This document shows positions 24,368 through 31,494 of a DNA stretch of 49,064 nucleotides, in pieces. The position numbers were made by a program, and so were the translations under genes. This stretch comes from Candidatus Limihabitans stercoravium. GTDB lineage: Bacteria > Bacillota > Clostridia > Christensenellales > CAG-314. Within the stretch, counting starts at the first letter, position 1; each line of letters begins with the position of its first letter. The notes beneath the pieces were generated by a model. It was not told the origin of the DNA and did no database searches. It saw nothing but the letters and a program-made list of their open reading frames with translations. Where the stretch lies: contig DVLO01000031.1 of assembly GCA_018715495.1 (NCBI GenBank), forward strand, positions 1 through 49,064, given 5' to 3'.

Positions 24368-25606
24368 TTAACCGATTGTCCACATTTCAACTACTTCAAG
24401 GCAAACGCTGAGAGAAGCAGCTCCTTCAGGTAATGTCTTAAGATCGCCTACAACGATAGGTTGCTTGTTGAGATCTTTAGCAAAATTTACCTTTGTCTGG
24501 GTTCTGTCCATTTTCAGTACAAGTCTGCAACCGAAGTTACGTGTGCCTGCACCTGATTTATCCGAGCTTGTGGGGTTGTATTCGTAAACAACAAGCAGTG
24601 CGTTGTCTGTTTCAAGAAGGTTTTCGGCTGTCTTCTTAACTGTTACAGAACCTGTTACGTAGTACTTGCCTTCAACTTCCTTCATGCCCATTCCGTAGAT
24701 TGCAGCTGTTACGTTGCCTTCAGAGTCCTGTGTGATCAATGTCTTGGAAGCCAGTGCATTGCCGTTCAAGGAAATAGAGTAGTTCTTACCGTCGTTGGGG
24801 AATTCCTGGCGGATGTACTTAGCGTTGGGAAGAGCTGCAGCTTCTTCAAGAGTAGATGCTGTTGTTCCTTCTACTGCTGTTTCGGATTCCTTCCATGTTA
24901 CGGAATAGTAGTACTTCATTGTGAAACGCTTGTACATGTATTCCAGTGTCTGGTAACTGCCTGCGCCACCGTAGTAGTCGCTTCCTGCTCCGCTTGCGCC
25001 TGTAACAACATCTGCTTCACCTTCGGCAACAGTGCCTTCAGCCTCGTAGATAGGTGCGTTGGGGTCAGCATATTCGGGAACAGTTACACCTGCTTTTTCG
25101 CATTGAGCACGGAAGAGGTCTTCTTCTGTTACAGTGCCGCCGTTGCCACCGTTGCCGCCTTGTTCGGGCAATTTGCCGTTTAATGCGTTCTGGATTGCTT
25201 CAACCATGAGGTTGGAAGAAATTGTAGCGCCTGTAACAACACCTTCGATTTTGTTGGTGTTTTCATCGTAGCTTACCTTCAATGCCTTGATTTCGGCAAC
25301 TGTCTTGCCAACAAGGTAGTTATCAGCAAATGCCTGTGCACCCTTCTTGAATGTGTCGGTAAAACCTTGAGTTGTGCCTGCATCGTCAGCATTGACAATT
25401 TCAACCTTTGTCAACTTGTCATTGGATACAGTAACCTTTACTTCAATTGAGATTTCTGTGTCGTGGTAAGTTGTGGAAGCTTGTCCGACGTAAATGTAGT
25501 TGTCTGTTGTTGTGTTTGTAGGGTTGCATGCTGCCAATGCCAATACAAATGTCGAAGCCATTGCAACAGTGAGCAACACAACAAGGATTCTTGTCATCTT
25601 TTTCAT
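24368..25606 (-). CDS. FMN-binding domain lipoprotein
   Basis: 412 residues. A signal peptide with lipobox LAAC (Cys27) places it on the outer membrane face. Residues about 35-150 form an FMN_bind domain with the flavinylation-type motif VVTGATIS, where ApbE would attach FMN to the Thr. A second similar string, DVVTGASGAG, occurs near residue 205, after a Gly-rich linker. The C-terminal 200 residues are beta-rich and unknown to me. The ribosome site AGGAG and the promoter at 25645 support the start. Extracellular flavoproteins of this kind take part in flavin-based electron transfer in Gram-positives. No ApbE, Ndh2 or EetAB genes are visible here, so that role is inference. Confidence 0.8.
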   Translation of the reverse strand: MKKMTRILVVLLTVAMASTFVLALAACNPTNTTTDNYIYVGQASTTYHDTEISIEVKVTVSNDKLTKVEIVNADDAGTTQGFTDTFKKGAQAFADNYLVGKTVAEIKALKVSYDENTNKIEGVVTGATISSNLMVEAIQNALNGKLPEQGGNGGNGGTVTEEDLFRAQCEKAGVTVPEYADPNAPIYEAEGTVAEGEADVVTGASGAGSDYYGGAGSYQTLEYMYKRFTMKYYYSVTWKESETAVEGTTASTLEEAAALPNAKYIRQEFPNDGKNYSISLNGNALASKTLITQDSEGNVTAAIYGMGMKEVEGKYYVTGSVTVKKTAENLLETDNALLVVYEYNPTSSDKSGAGTRNFGCRLVLKMDRTQTKVNFAKDLNKQPIVVGDLKTLPEGAASLSVCLEVVEMWTIG

Positions 25607-25644
25607 CGTTTTTTCTCCTTTTCGGTTTTATTAAACCGTCAAGT

Positions 25645-25672
25645 ATTATACACTAACTCAAATTAAAGTCAA
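25645..25672 (-). promoter_or_regulatory. promoter of the FMN-binding lipoprotein gene
   Basis: Minus strand TTGACT (25672-25667), 16-base spacer, TATAAT (25650-25645). Confidence 0.8.
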
Positions 25673-25863
25673 GTAAAAAAAACGCATTAATGAACAGTAT
25701 AATACAATAGTGAAAACTAATTTTTAATATTCACGATTTTACATTTATTTTGTGAAAAAATCTCAAAAATAGTGTAATATTTTACATCTTTTATATTTTT
25801 TTATGTTTTTAAACAAGTTTATAAAATTTTACAAATTTTACTATAGCATTTCGTTGAAAAACA

Positions 25864-25898
25864 TAAAAAAGTGACGCTTGACTTGTTGCAAGCGTCAC
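25864..25898 (-). terminator. intrinsic terminator
   Basis: GTGACGCTTG (25871-25880) pairs with CAAGCGTCAC (25889-25898), with A6 preceding on the plus strand, that is U6 on the minus. It ends the chimeric gene's transcript. The 190 bases up to the next promoter are very AT-rich and empty. Confidence 0.9.
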
Positions 25899-25914
25899 CT
25901 GTATTAATGGGTAT

Positions 25915-26385
25915 TTATTTGTCAAATTCACCGTATTCGCAACCAACGTTTCTTGCTTCAATGTGATCCAGAAGTTGGTAGTGCCCCTTCTTTTTCACGT
26001 ACAACTTGACTTCTCCGTAGCCGTTTCCGCAGTTCCACAGTTTGTTGTGGCGTTTGGTTCCGTTGGGCGCTTCGTAGTTGATCCACAACATCTGATCCTT
26101 TTCACATTGGATGTGTACCTGCATTTTAGCCTTGAAGGTACTCTGTTCGACATCCCATGTTATGTGAGCTGGAGTTTCTGTCATGTTGAAGTAGGTCTTG
26201 CTGCCCGTCCAGAACTTGGAAAAGTTGAATTCGTAGTCCTGTCCTTCGTAGTAAAACTGTCCAAGCAACTTGCGGTTCAAGGAAATTCCGAATACTTTCG
26301 GGGTTCCGCCTCCCACTTCGAAAACGCTGTTGTCAAGTTTTTTGCCCGTCAACTTGCTGACCAGGTTGTTAGTTGACAGCCACAC
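25915..26385 (-). pseudogene. C-terminal remnant of a tocopherol cyclase-like protein
   Basis: 156 residues starting at a GTG directly behind an in-frame TGA, with no ribosome site of its own. From memory of the tocopherol cyclase-like family, the C-terminal half follows a motif resembling WGxxFxSxYxWLxxN. Here WGKDFTSP lies just before the TGA and VWLSTNN just after it, so the TGA interrupts this family's sequence. The remaining segments (YYEGQDYEFNFSKFWTG, YEAPNGTKRHN, EARNVGCEYGE) also fit that family's C-terminal half. The N-terminal half of such a protein is absent. Best read as the tail of a deleted gene fused in frame to the upstream flavoprotein gene. Confidence 0.5.
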
Positions 26386-26952
26386 TCACGGACTGGTAAA
26401 GTCCTTGCCCCAGATTTTGTCAATTTCCAAGATGAAGTGTGCGCCGAATTTGCTTGTGATACCGTTAAAATTACGGTAGGGCGGCTGATAACCTTCAAGA
26501 CATCCCGGCTTGTCGTTGAATGCCTCTTCAAGGCTGTCATCCCACGTACATTCAAATACCTGGTAACTTTCTTCTATTATCTTAGGTCTGTCGCAACCCA
26601 ACGTGCTGTCAATCAGGGTGAAGATACAGTCATTCATCTTTTCGTCGGTAGTGTCGCCTGGGAAACCAAGTCTGACCGCTTCCTTGAAATACTTTCTTTC
26701 GTCCGTGATAAAGTTCAGGGTGGCTTTCTTGTTTAACAGTATGTTTTGTGCTGTATTTGAACTGTTACGTGCTTCAAGTATCATTGCGTAGTAGTCTTTA
26801 CCTGAGATGTAGTAGGGAAAACACAACGAATACGATCCGACGTTTGTCTTTCCCTCAGCGTTTACAGTGCTGATAAGTATTGTAGGCATTGGAAAAAATG
26901 CCGACGTCTGGTAAAAATTGTCAACAATTCGCAAGTCTTTGAAATTGTTCAT
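26386..26952 (-). CDS. flavin reductase-like split-barrel protein, probably C-terminally truncated
   Basis: 188 residues of an FMN-binding split-barrel (flavin reductase) protein: FFPMPTILISTVNAEGKTNVGSYSL is the typical start, LEARNSSNTAQNILLNKKATLNFI the FMN-contact region, then YFKEAVRLGFPGD and the GITSKFGAHFILEIDKI strand. Relatives I recall continue well beyond this strand, whereas here the sequence changes to WGKDFTSP and stops at TGA. So the C-terminal part appears replaced by the remnant described at 25915-26385. The start has AGGAGGG 9 bases upstream and a promoter at 26987. Whether the shortened protein folds is unknown. Confidence 0.75.
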   Translation of the reverse strand: MNNFKDLRIVDNFYQTSAFFPMPTILISTVNAEGKTNVGSYSLCFPYYISGKDYYAMILEARNSSNTAQNILLNKKATLNFITDERKYFKEAVRLGFPGDTTDEKMNDCIFTLIDSTLGCDRPKIIEESYQVFECTWDDSLEEAFNDKPGCLEGYQPPYRNFNGITSKFGAHFILEIDKIWGKDFTSP

Positions 26953-26986
26953 GATTGTTGCCCTCCTTGGATTAGGTACTGTTACT

Positions 26987-27015
26987 GTTATATTACCGAT
27001 GATTTTTCAAGTCAA
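26987..27015 (-). promoter_or_regulatory. promoter of the flavin reductase-like gene
   Basis: Minus strand TTGACT (27015-27010), 17-base spacer, TATAAC (26992-26987). Confidence 0.7.
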
Positions 27016-27086
27016 TATCAAGAATAAATTTTGTATCTGTTGTTGTAATTTGGTCAAATGAACTGTTGTACAAATTTCAATAAATC

Positions 27087-27116
27087 AAAACCGCACCGAC
27101 AAAATTTCGGTGCGGT
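27087..27116 (-). terminator. intrinsic terminator of the glycosyltransferase gene
   Basis: ACCGCACCGA / TCGGTGCGGT (27090-27099, 27107-27116), with a short U tract on the minus strand. Confidence 0.8.
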
Positions 27117-27212
27117 GTACATGTGTAAGTTTGTTAGTTTGATAAATTAAGCACAGACTGTTGGAAAGACTTCATTTTAAACAATCAACCATCAGTATTT
27201 ACTAAGTGCAAT

Positions 27213-28370
27213 TTAGTTTTTACATTTACTATCTATTGTTTTACGGTACAACTGAAGGTATTCTTCGGCAACCTGATCCCACGTCTTGGGTATGGTGTCC
27301 TTTGCGGTAGCTCCTACCTGTTTTAACGCCTGCTTGTCTTGCAGCAGTGTGTAAATGCGTTGTGCGTATGCTTTGACGTCGTTTTTCTCTATAAATCCGT
27401 TTACGTTGTCGGTGATTCTTTCGCTGCTGCCTGTGTTTTCAAGTGTAAGGCTGGGCAATTGACGAAGTGCCGCCTCAACAACAGTCATTGGGTCGTTGTC
27501 GAAGATGGACGGGAAAAGCATCAGATCAGATGCTGCGTATATCGACGAAAGCAGGTCTTTGTCGGTAATTTGTCCGCAGAATACCATTCGGTCACGCACT
27601 CCTATCTTTTGTGCATGCTTTTCAAGATAGGGCTGATGCAAACTTCTTCCCACAAACAGGGCAGTAAACGGCAAACCGGTGTCCTTCAAGATTTTTAGTG
27701 AATCAATGAGAAATTCAAGGTTTTTGTATTTGGTAATAAGTCCTACAAACAGCAGAACGTTTTGTTTATTCTGCAACTGGAATTTGTCAATTGCAAGTTG
27801 CGGCGGTACGTTACCTGCAAGTATTCTGTCGAAGTCGGCACCGTTTTTAATTACCGTAACATTTCCGTCAAAGTGGTAGTAGTGTTTGATTTCAGGGAAC
27901 ATATCCCATGACACTGTGGTTACGACATCGGCCTTTTTTATATTTTTCCGTATAGGACTGAGCAACGGCTGAAGAAACAGCTTGGTAAACCAGTTCTGGC
28001 AGTAGCACATGCTGAACTTGGTGTGTAGTGTCAGGACAACGGGAATATTGTGTTTTTTGCCGTAGTACATTGCGTAGCTTGCCATTGGAGATGCCGTGTG
28101 GCAATGTAATATATCGGGTGCAAATTCGTCCAGATCTTTGATGAATTTTTTGCTCTGAAATGGAAAAGCAAGGAACTCATTTGAAGTCCATTTGAAACTT
28201 TTTGTTCTGAGTACCCTGAAGCTGAAGTCATCTTTGTACTTTCCCTTGCCTTCAGGGGCACATACTACTACGTCATGATGTTTACTGAATGAATTTGCCA
28301 GCCCCATGACCGCCGTTTCTGTTCCGCCCACGCCAGGGTAGAAAGAATCGGTAAATAAAGCGATTTTCAC
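27213..28370 (-). CDS. GT4-family glycosyltransferase
   Basis: 385-residue GT-B fold retaining glycosyltransferase (GT4). The N-terminal MKIALFTDSFYPGVGGTETAVMGLA is typical of glycolipid synthases such as diacylglycerol glucosyltransferases and of mannosyltransferases. DILHCHTASPMA marks the acceptor domain, and PSIFDNDPMTVVEAALRQLPSLT is the nucleotide-sugar binding EX7E region with the first Glu replaced by Asp. The start codon is GTG 28370 with GGGAGGT upstream. Downstream of a TetR gene and expressed from its own promoter, which carries a large dyad. A cell-envelope glycolipid role is likely. Confidence 0.88.
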   Translation of the reverse strand: MKIALFTDSFYPGVGGTETAVMGLANSFSKHHDVVVCAPEGKGKYKDDFSFRVLRTKSFKWTSNEFLAFPFQSKKFIKDLDEFAPDILHCHTASPMASYAMYYGKKHNIPVVLTLHTKFSMCYCQNWFTKLFLQPLLSPIRKNIKKADVVTTVSWDMFPEIKHYYHFDGNVTVIKNGADFDRILAGNVPPQLAIDKFQLQNKQNVLLFVGLITKYKNLEFLIDSLKILKDTGLPFTALFVGRSLHQPYLEKHAQKIGVRDRMVFCGQITDKDLLSSIYAASDLMLFPSIFDNDPMTVVEAALRQLPSLTLENTGSSERITDNVNGFIEKNDVKAYAQRIYTLLQDKQALKQVGATAKDTIPKTWDQVAEEYLQLYRKTIDSKCKN

Positions 28371-28422
28371 AATGTACCTCCCTTTTAGTTGGTAGTGTGT
28401 GTTTTTCTTGTAAAGTAAGTGT

Positions 28423-28451
28423 AGTTTAGCACAAACGGGGTGCTAAGTCAA
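28423..28451 (-). promoter_or_regulatory. glycosyltransferase promoter with operator in the spacer
   Basis: Minus strand TTGACT (28451-28446), 17-base spacer, TAAACT (28428-28423). The spacer contains the dyad TTAGCAC-N7-GTGCTAA (28426-28446), whose arms touch both hexamers. A repressor bound there would block polymerase; the adjacent TetR protein is the obvious candidate. Confidence 0.7.
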
Positions 28452-28547
28452 CAGTGATTGTAAACAGAATCTTACCGCAATAAATCAGCAAGATTTTTAG
28501 TGGTCTGTTGTTTGTTCAATGCGGAAATCCGTAAGCAATTTCAAGCC

Positions 28548-29075
28548 TCAGTTGTCAGTTTTGAAATAAATTGCGTCAAGTATTGTTTCTGCAACAGACT
28601 GTGGCGATTGTTTGCAGTCGTCCTCCAGCCACTTCATTGACACATTGAACAACATTCCTGCGTAGATGTAAGGAAGGTAACTGTCTTTGTCGGGGTAATC
28701 CCTTTCAAATGTCTGTGCAAAATTACTGTTGAGGTAGTCAAGGTACAACGATTGCAGGTCGGCTTTTTTCAGCAAAAGAAACAGCTCCTTGTTGTTTTTA
28801 AACATTGTGAGTGCTGTTGCTGCAATTTCCTTGTAATCTTCTGCACAACGTGGGTAGTACCGTTGTTCAAATACAAATTTCTGTCTGTTGTGGTCGAAAC
28901 AAAATCGAATCACATCTTCCTTGCTCTTGAAGTAGCGGTAGAAGGTAGCACGTCCTACGCCCGCCTTCTTGGCAATGTCAATGACGGTTATCTTATCGTA
29001 GAGGTAACTTTTCATCAGTGCAAGCAGTGCTTGTACAATGTATTGCTTTGAGTATTCGTCGGGTGAGTAGTTCAT
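28548..29075 (-). CDS. TetR family transcriptional regulator
   Basis: 175 residues: N-terminal TetR HTH (about 10-55) with ITVIDIAKKAGVGRATFYRYFKSKEDVI, then a helical ligand domain. The C-terminal half resembles the TetR_C-type domains of clostridial regulators (MLFNVSMKWLEDDCKQSPQSVAETI). The start is ATG 29075, with AGGAGG 10 bases upstream; a TTG nine bases earlier is too close to that site. It is divergent from 29255 and upstream of the glycosyltransferase gene. Dyads at 29110 and 29170 in its own control region suggest autorepression. Confidence 0.9.
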   Translation of the reverse strand: MNYSPDEYSKQYIVQALLALMKSYLYDKITVIDIAKKAGVGRATFYRYFKSKEDVIRFCFDHNRQKFVFEQRYYPRCAEDYKEIAATALTMFKNNKELFLLLKKADLQSLYLDYLNSNFAQTFERDYPDKDSYLPYIYAGMLFNVSMKWLEDDCKQSPQSVAETILDAIYFKTDN

Positions 29076-29109
29076 GATACACAATCCTCCTTACTGTCTC
29101 AATTGCTGC

Positions 29110-29129
29110 GACACATTTCAAGATGTGTC
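29110..29129. promoter_or_regulatory. 20-bp dyad in the TetR gene leader
   Basis: GACACAT-N6-ATGTGTC, a perfect 7-bp-arm palindrome of the size used by TetR proteins, between the divergent promoters and the TetR gene. Confidence 0.5.
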
Positions 29130-29148
29130 CAACCTGCCGTTTAAAGGG

Positions 29149-29201
29149 TTGATTTTTAATTTTTCACATTGTATGATACACGTGTCTTACGGAAATGTCA
29201 A
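29149..29201. promoter_or_regulatory. overlapping divergent promoters sharing a palindromic -10
   Basis: Plus: TTGATT (29149-29154), N17, TATGAT (29172-29177), reading to 29255. Minus: TTGACA (29201-29196), N17, TATCAT (29178-29173), reading to the TetR gene. The two -10 boxes lie in the same 11-bp palindrome TGTATGATACA (29170-29180), so the promoters should exclude each other. Confidence 0.7.
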
Positions 29202-29254
29202 TACCTACAGGTAACGGCATTTGCGCAAATATCTGAGATCAAGGAGAAACTTAC

Positions 29255-29788
29255 ATGCAAGAAAAAGATTTTGTCAGCTATGAGTACAAGACGGTTGTTG
29301 CCGCCGCCAAAGAACAGAGCAGGGTTACCGACGTGTACGAAGCGTTCGGATGGGAAGTTACATCGCAGTCTACGGCGTTGAAAAAGACGACTTTGTCCTT
29401 GAAGCGAAACAGGAACATTGCACACAAGACAGAACTCAACAGGCTGGAAAGACAGGCAAGCAACATGCTGGTAAACCTCAAGAATCTGGAACGTTCCAAG
29501 ACTACAACAGCCAAGGTATTTTCGTGGATATTCGGTATTGTTGCAACGCTTGTGTTCGGTGGTGCAATGTGTATCGTGATGCTCAACGAACACAGTTTGC
29601 CCGCCCTTATTTGCGGAATACTTACAGGCATTGCGGGAATTGTTTTGGGTGCAGTAAATTACCCCATTTACACGAAAATAACCGAACGTACAGTGAAAAA
29701 CGTACTGCCTGCAATTGACGATTGCGAAGAAAAACTTGCAAATATTCTGGAAGAAGGAAACTACTTGTTGCAAACGGAAATCATCTGA
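29255..29788 (+). CDS. uncharacterised two-helix membrane protein
   Basis: 177 residues. The N-terminal soluble part (KDFVSYEYKTVVAA ... VYEAFGWEV) and the charged stretch LKRNRNIAHKTELNRLERQASNMLVNLKNLERSKTT, then two transmembrane helices (about 88-108 and 117-138) and a charged cytoplasmic tail. I recall similar clostridial proteins beginning with an E(Y/F)KT motif, but none with a known function. AAGGAG precedes the ATG. It is probably co-transcribed with the next gene (21-base gap) from the divergent promoter facing the TetR gene, and so may be a target of that regulator. Confidence 0.7.
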   Translation: MQEKDFVSYEYKTVVAAAKEQSRVTDVYEAFGWEVTSQSTALKKTTLSLKRNRNIAHKTELNRLERQASNMLVNLKNLERSKTTTAKVFSWIFGIVATLVFGGAMCIVMLNEHSLPALICGILTGIAGIVLGAVNYPIYTKITERTVKNVLPAIDDCEEKLANILEEGNYLLQTEII

Positions 29789-29809
29789 TTGTGACTTGCG
29801 GGGTGGACA

Positions 29810-30766
29810 GTGAAGAGGTTTATTGCTAAATACAGAAAAATGAATCCCCAACAGCGGTTGCTGTTCAACACACAGTGCGGATTGTACATTTCCGCACTTC
29901 TTGTGCTGTCAAGATTTGTGCTGGGTGTGATGGGTAACCTGCAACTTATAGGTACAGCATTTTACACGTCGGCTATACTTCTTGCAAAGCGTCAATGTGT
30001 CCTGGGATTAAAAAAACGTGGGGATTTTCCACAACGCAACAAGAAGATGTTCGTGTTTCTGCTTTTGTCCAGTCTGTTGTATCTGACATTTGTAATCTGT
30101 ACGTTTTTTTACGGACGTACTACAGAAAACAGTAACTTTGTACAGGCAGTACTTACGGCATTTATTTCCTTTACCGAACTGATACTTGCCTTGTTGTCCC
30201 TTTTCAGACTGACGGACGATCATTATTGTTTCAACATCAAGGTGATGAATGTGTGTATTGCCTTTATTGCAATCCGATCCACCCAGATTGCTCTTTTAGA
30301 TTACAATGCAACACCCAATACGGAGTTTCCCAACATGATGTTCGGAATTGCCGTTGGAATTGCCGTAATGATTTGTTCGGTAGCATTGTTGTTGCGTCCA
30401 AGATACAGTGTAATGGGACGTGAATACAATCAATTCAAGGCCTCCGATCAATTGGACGACAAGTATGGCGGTACCATGCCAATGGAAGTTACCATCGTAA
30501 AAAGCAAAGTGTACGGTTCCTATGTTTACAAGGCTCAACTGACAGAGGGCATCGTGTCGGGTAATATAGTGCGGTTGCCATCTGTTTGGAGCAGGTTACA
30601 TGTTGCAATCAAGGTTTTGTGTATTGTTCTTTCGGAAATACTGGTATTTGTGTGGCTTGCAGGAAGACTGGTGTACATGTTCCGCACAGTCAACTTAAAC
30701 GACAAGCTGGCAGACTTGATGTCCAACATCGGTTTTGAAAAGATTGCAGACGGCGATGTTAGTTAA
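29810..30766 (+). CDS. polytopic membrane protein, function unknown
   Basis: 318 residues, start codon GTG 29810 behind a GGGGTGG site. Six or seven predicted helices (about 25-45, 50-68, 80-102, 115-137, 145-163, 175-198 and 265-290) with a soluble insertion between the last two. No family is recognised. Short distance from the preceding membrane protein gene and a shared terminator at 30859 indicate one operon. Confidence 0.65.
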   Translation: MKRFIAKYRKMNPQQRLLFNTQCGLYISALLVLSRFVLGVMGNLQLIGTAFYTSAILLAKRQCVLGLKKRGDFPQRNKKMFVFLLLSSLLYLTFVICTFFYGRTTENSNFVQAVLTAFISFTELILALLSLFRLTDDHYCFNIKVMNVCIAFIAIRSTQIALLDYNATPNTEFPNMMFGIAVGIAVMICSVALLLRPRYSVMGREYNQFKASDQLDDKYGGTMPMEVTIVKSKVYGSYVYKAQLTEGIVSGNIVRLPSVWSRLHVAIKVLCIVLSEILVFVWLAGRLVYMFRTVNLNDKLADLMSNIGFEKIADGDVS

Positions 30767-30858
30767 TGCAATGTAGGCAATTACATTGTGATAGGAAACT
30801 GTTGTATTGGAAGTTGTAATTTGTTCAAATGTTGGTACAGATTATCAACAGAACTTTT

Positions 30859-30896
30859 GTGGTCATAAAATAAAGTTATGACCACAATATTTTTTG
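30859..30896 (+). terminator. intrinsic terminator
   Basis: TGTGGTCATAA pairs perfectly with TTATGACCACA (30859-30869, 30877-30887), followed by AATATTTTTTG. Confidence 0.82.
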
Positions 30897-30913
30897 TAAT
30901 TGTTTTTATAAAT

Positions 30914-30946
30914 TTGTTGAAATTTATACAATACCTGTGTTATTAT
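30914..30946 (+). promoter_or_regulatory. hydrogenase promoter with Rex-like site
   Basis: TTGAAA (30917-30922), 18-base spacer, TATTAT (30941-30946). TTGTTGAAATTTATACAA (30914-30931) covers the -35 and matches 11 of 14 defined positions of the clostridial Rex consensus TTGTTAA-N4-TTAACAA. A further palindrome ACACTAGTGT (30947-30956) lies at the expected start. Confidence 0.5.
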
Positions 30947-31002
30947 ACACTAGTGTGGCTTTATAATTGGTCACATGACTCTACTTGCGCAAGGAGATTG
31001 TT

Positions 31003-31491
31003 ATGGAAAAAAGCGATTTTCATGGAACTCAATTACAGGCGGAACAATTGACTGAAACTATCAACAGGTTAAAAAGTGAAAAGGGCTGTCTTATGCACAT
31101 TCTGCAGGAAGCACAGGCTATTTACGGTTATTTGCCTATAGAAGTACAATCAATGATAGCCGAACAACTGAACATTTCCTTGTCGGAAGTTTACGGTGTT
31201 GCGACGTTTTATTCGCAGTTTTCGTTGAAACCAAAGGGCAAGCATCGTGTGAGCGTTTGTCTTGGTACTGCTTGCTACGTCAAGGGTGCGGACAAGATTC
31301 TTGCCGAAATGGAAAAGCAACTTGGTATCAAGTGTGGCGAATGTACCGAAGACGGCAATTTTTCCATTGACAGTTGCCGTTGTGTAGGGGCGTGCGGACT
31401 TGCTCCCGTTGTTACCATTGATGAGGACGTTTACGGCAAACTTACACCCGACATGGTGAAGGGTATCCTGGAAAAGTACAAGGAGAACTAG
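31003..31491 (+). CDS. hydC: NADH-linked [FeFe]-hydrogenase, NuoE-like gamma subunit
   Basis: 162-residue thioredoxin-fold [2Fe-2S] protein homologous to NuoE. The N-terminal helical region ends in EVYGVATFYSQFSLKPKG. The cluster ligands are the two Cys in CLGTACYVKGA and the two in SCRCVGACGLAP. The start is ATG 31003 with AGGAG 7 bases upstream; the in-frame ATG 18 bases earlier lacks a site. First gene of the hydCBA operon, with a Rex-like promoter. In the complex it lies next to the FMN/NADH subunit, passing electrons between NAD(H), ferredoxin and the H-cluster subunit. Confidence 0.94.
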   Translation: MEKSDFHGTQLQAEQLTETINRLKSEKGCLMHILQEAQAIYGYLPIEVQSMIAEQLNISLSEVYGVATFYSQFSLKPKGKHRVSVCLGTACYVKGADKILAEMEKQLGIKCGECTEDGNFSIDSCRCVGACGLAPVVTIDEDVYGKLTPDMVKGILEKYKEN

Positions 31492-31494
31492 AAT

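Noticed and set aside
27200..27216. Possible second IS30 end (CTAAGTGCAATTTAG)
   Set aside because: Only nine bases match the terminal repeat, there is no transposase nearby and no partner repeat.
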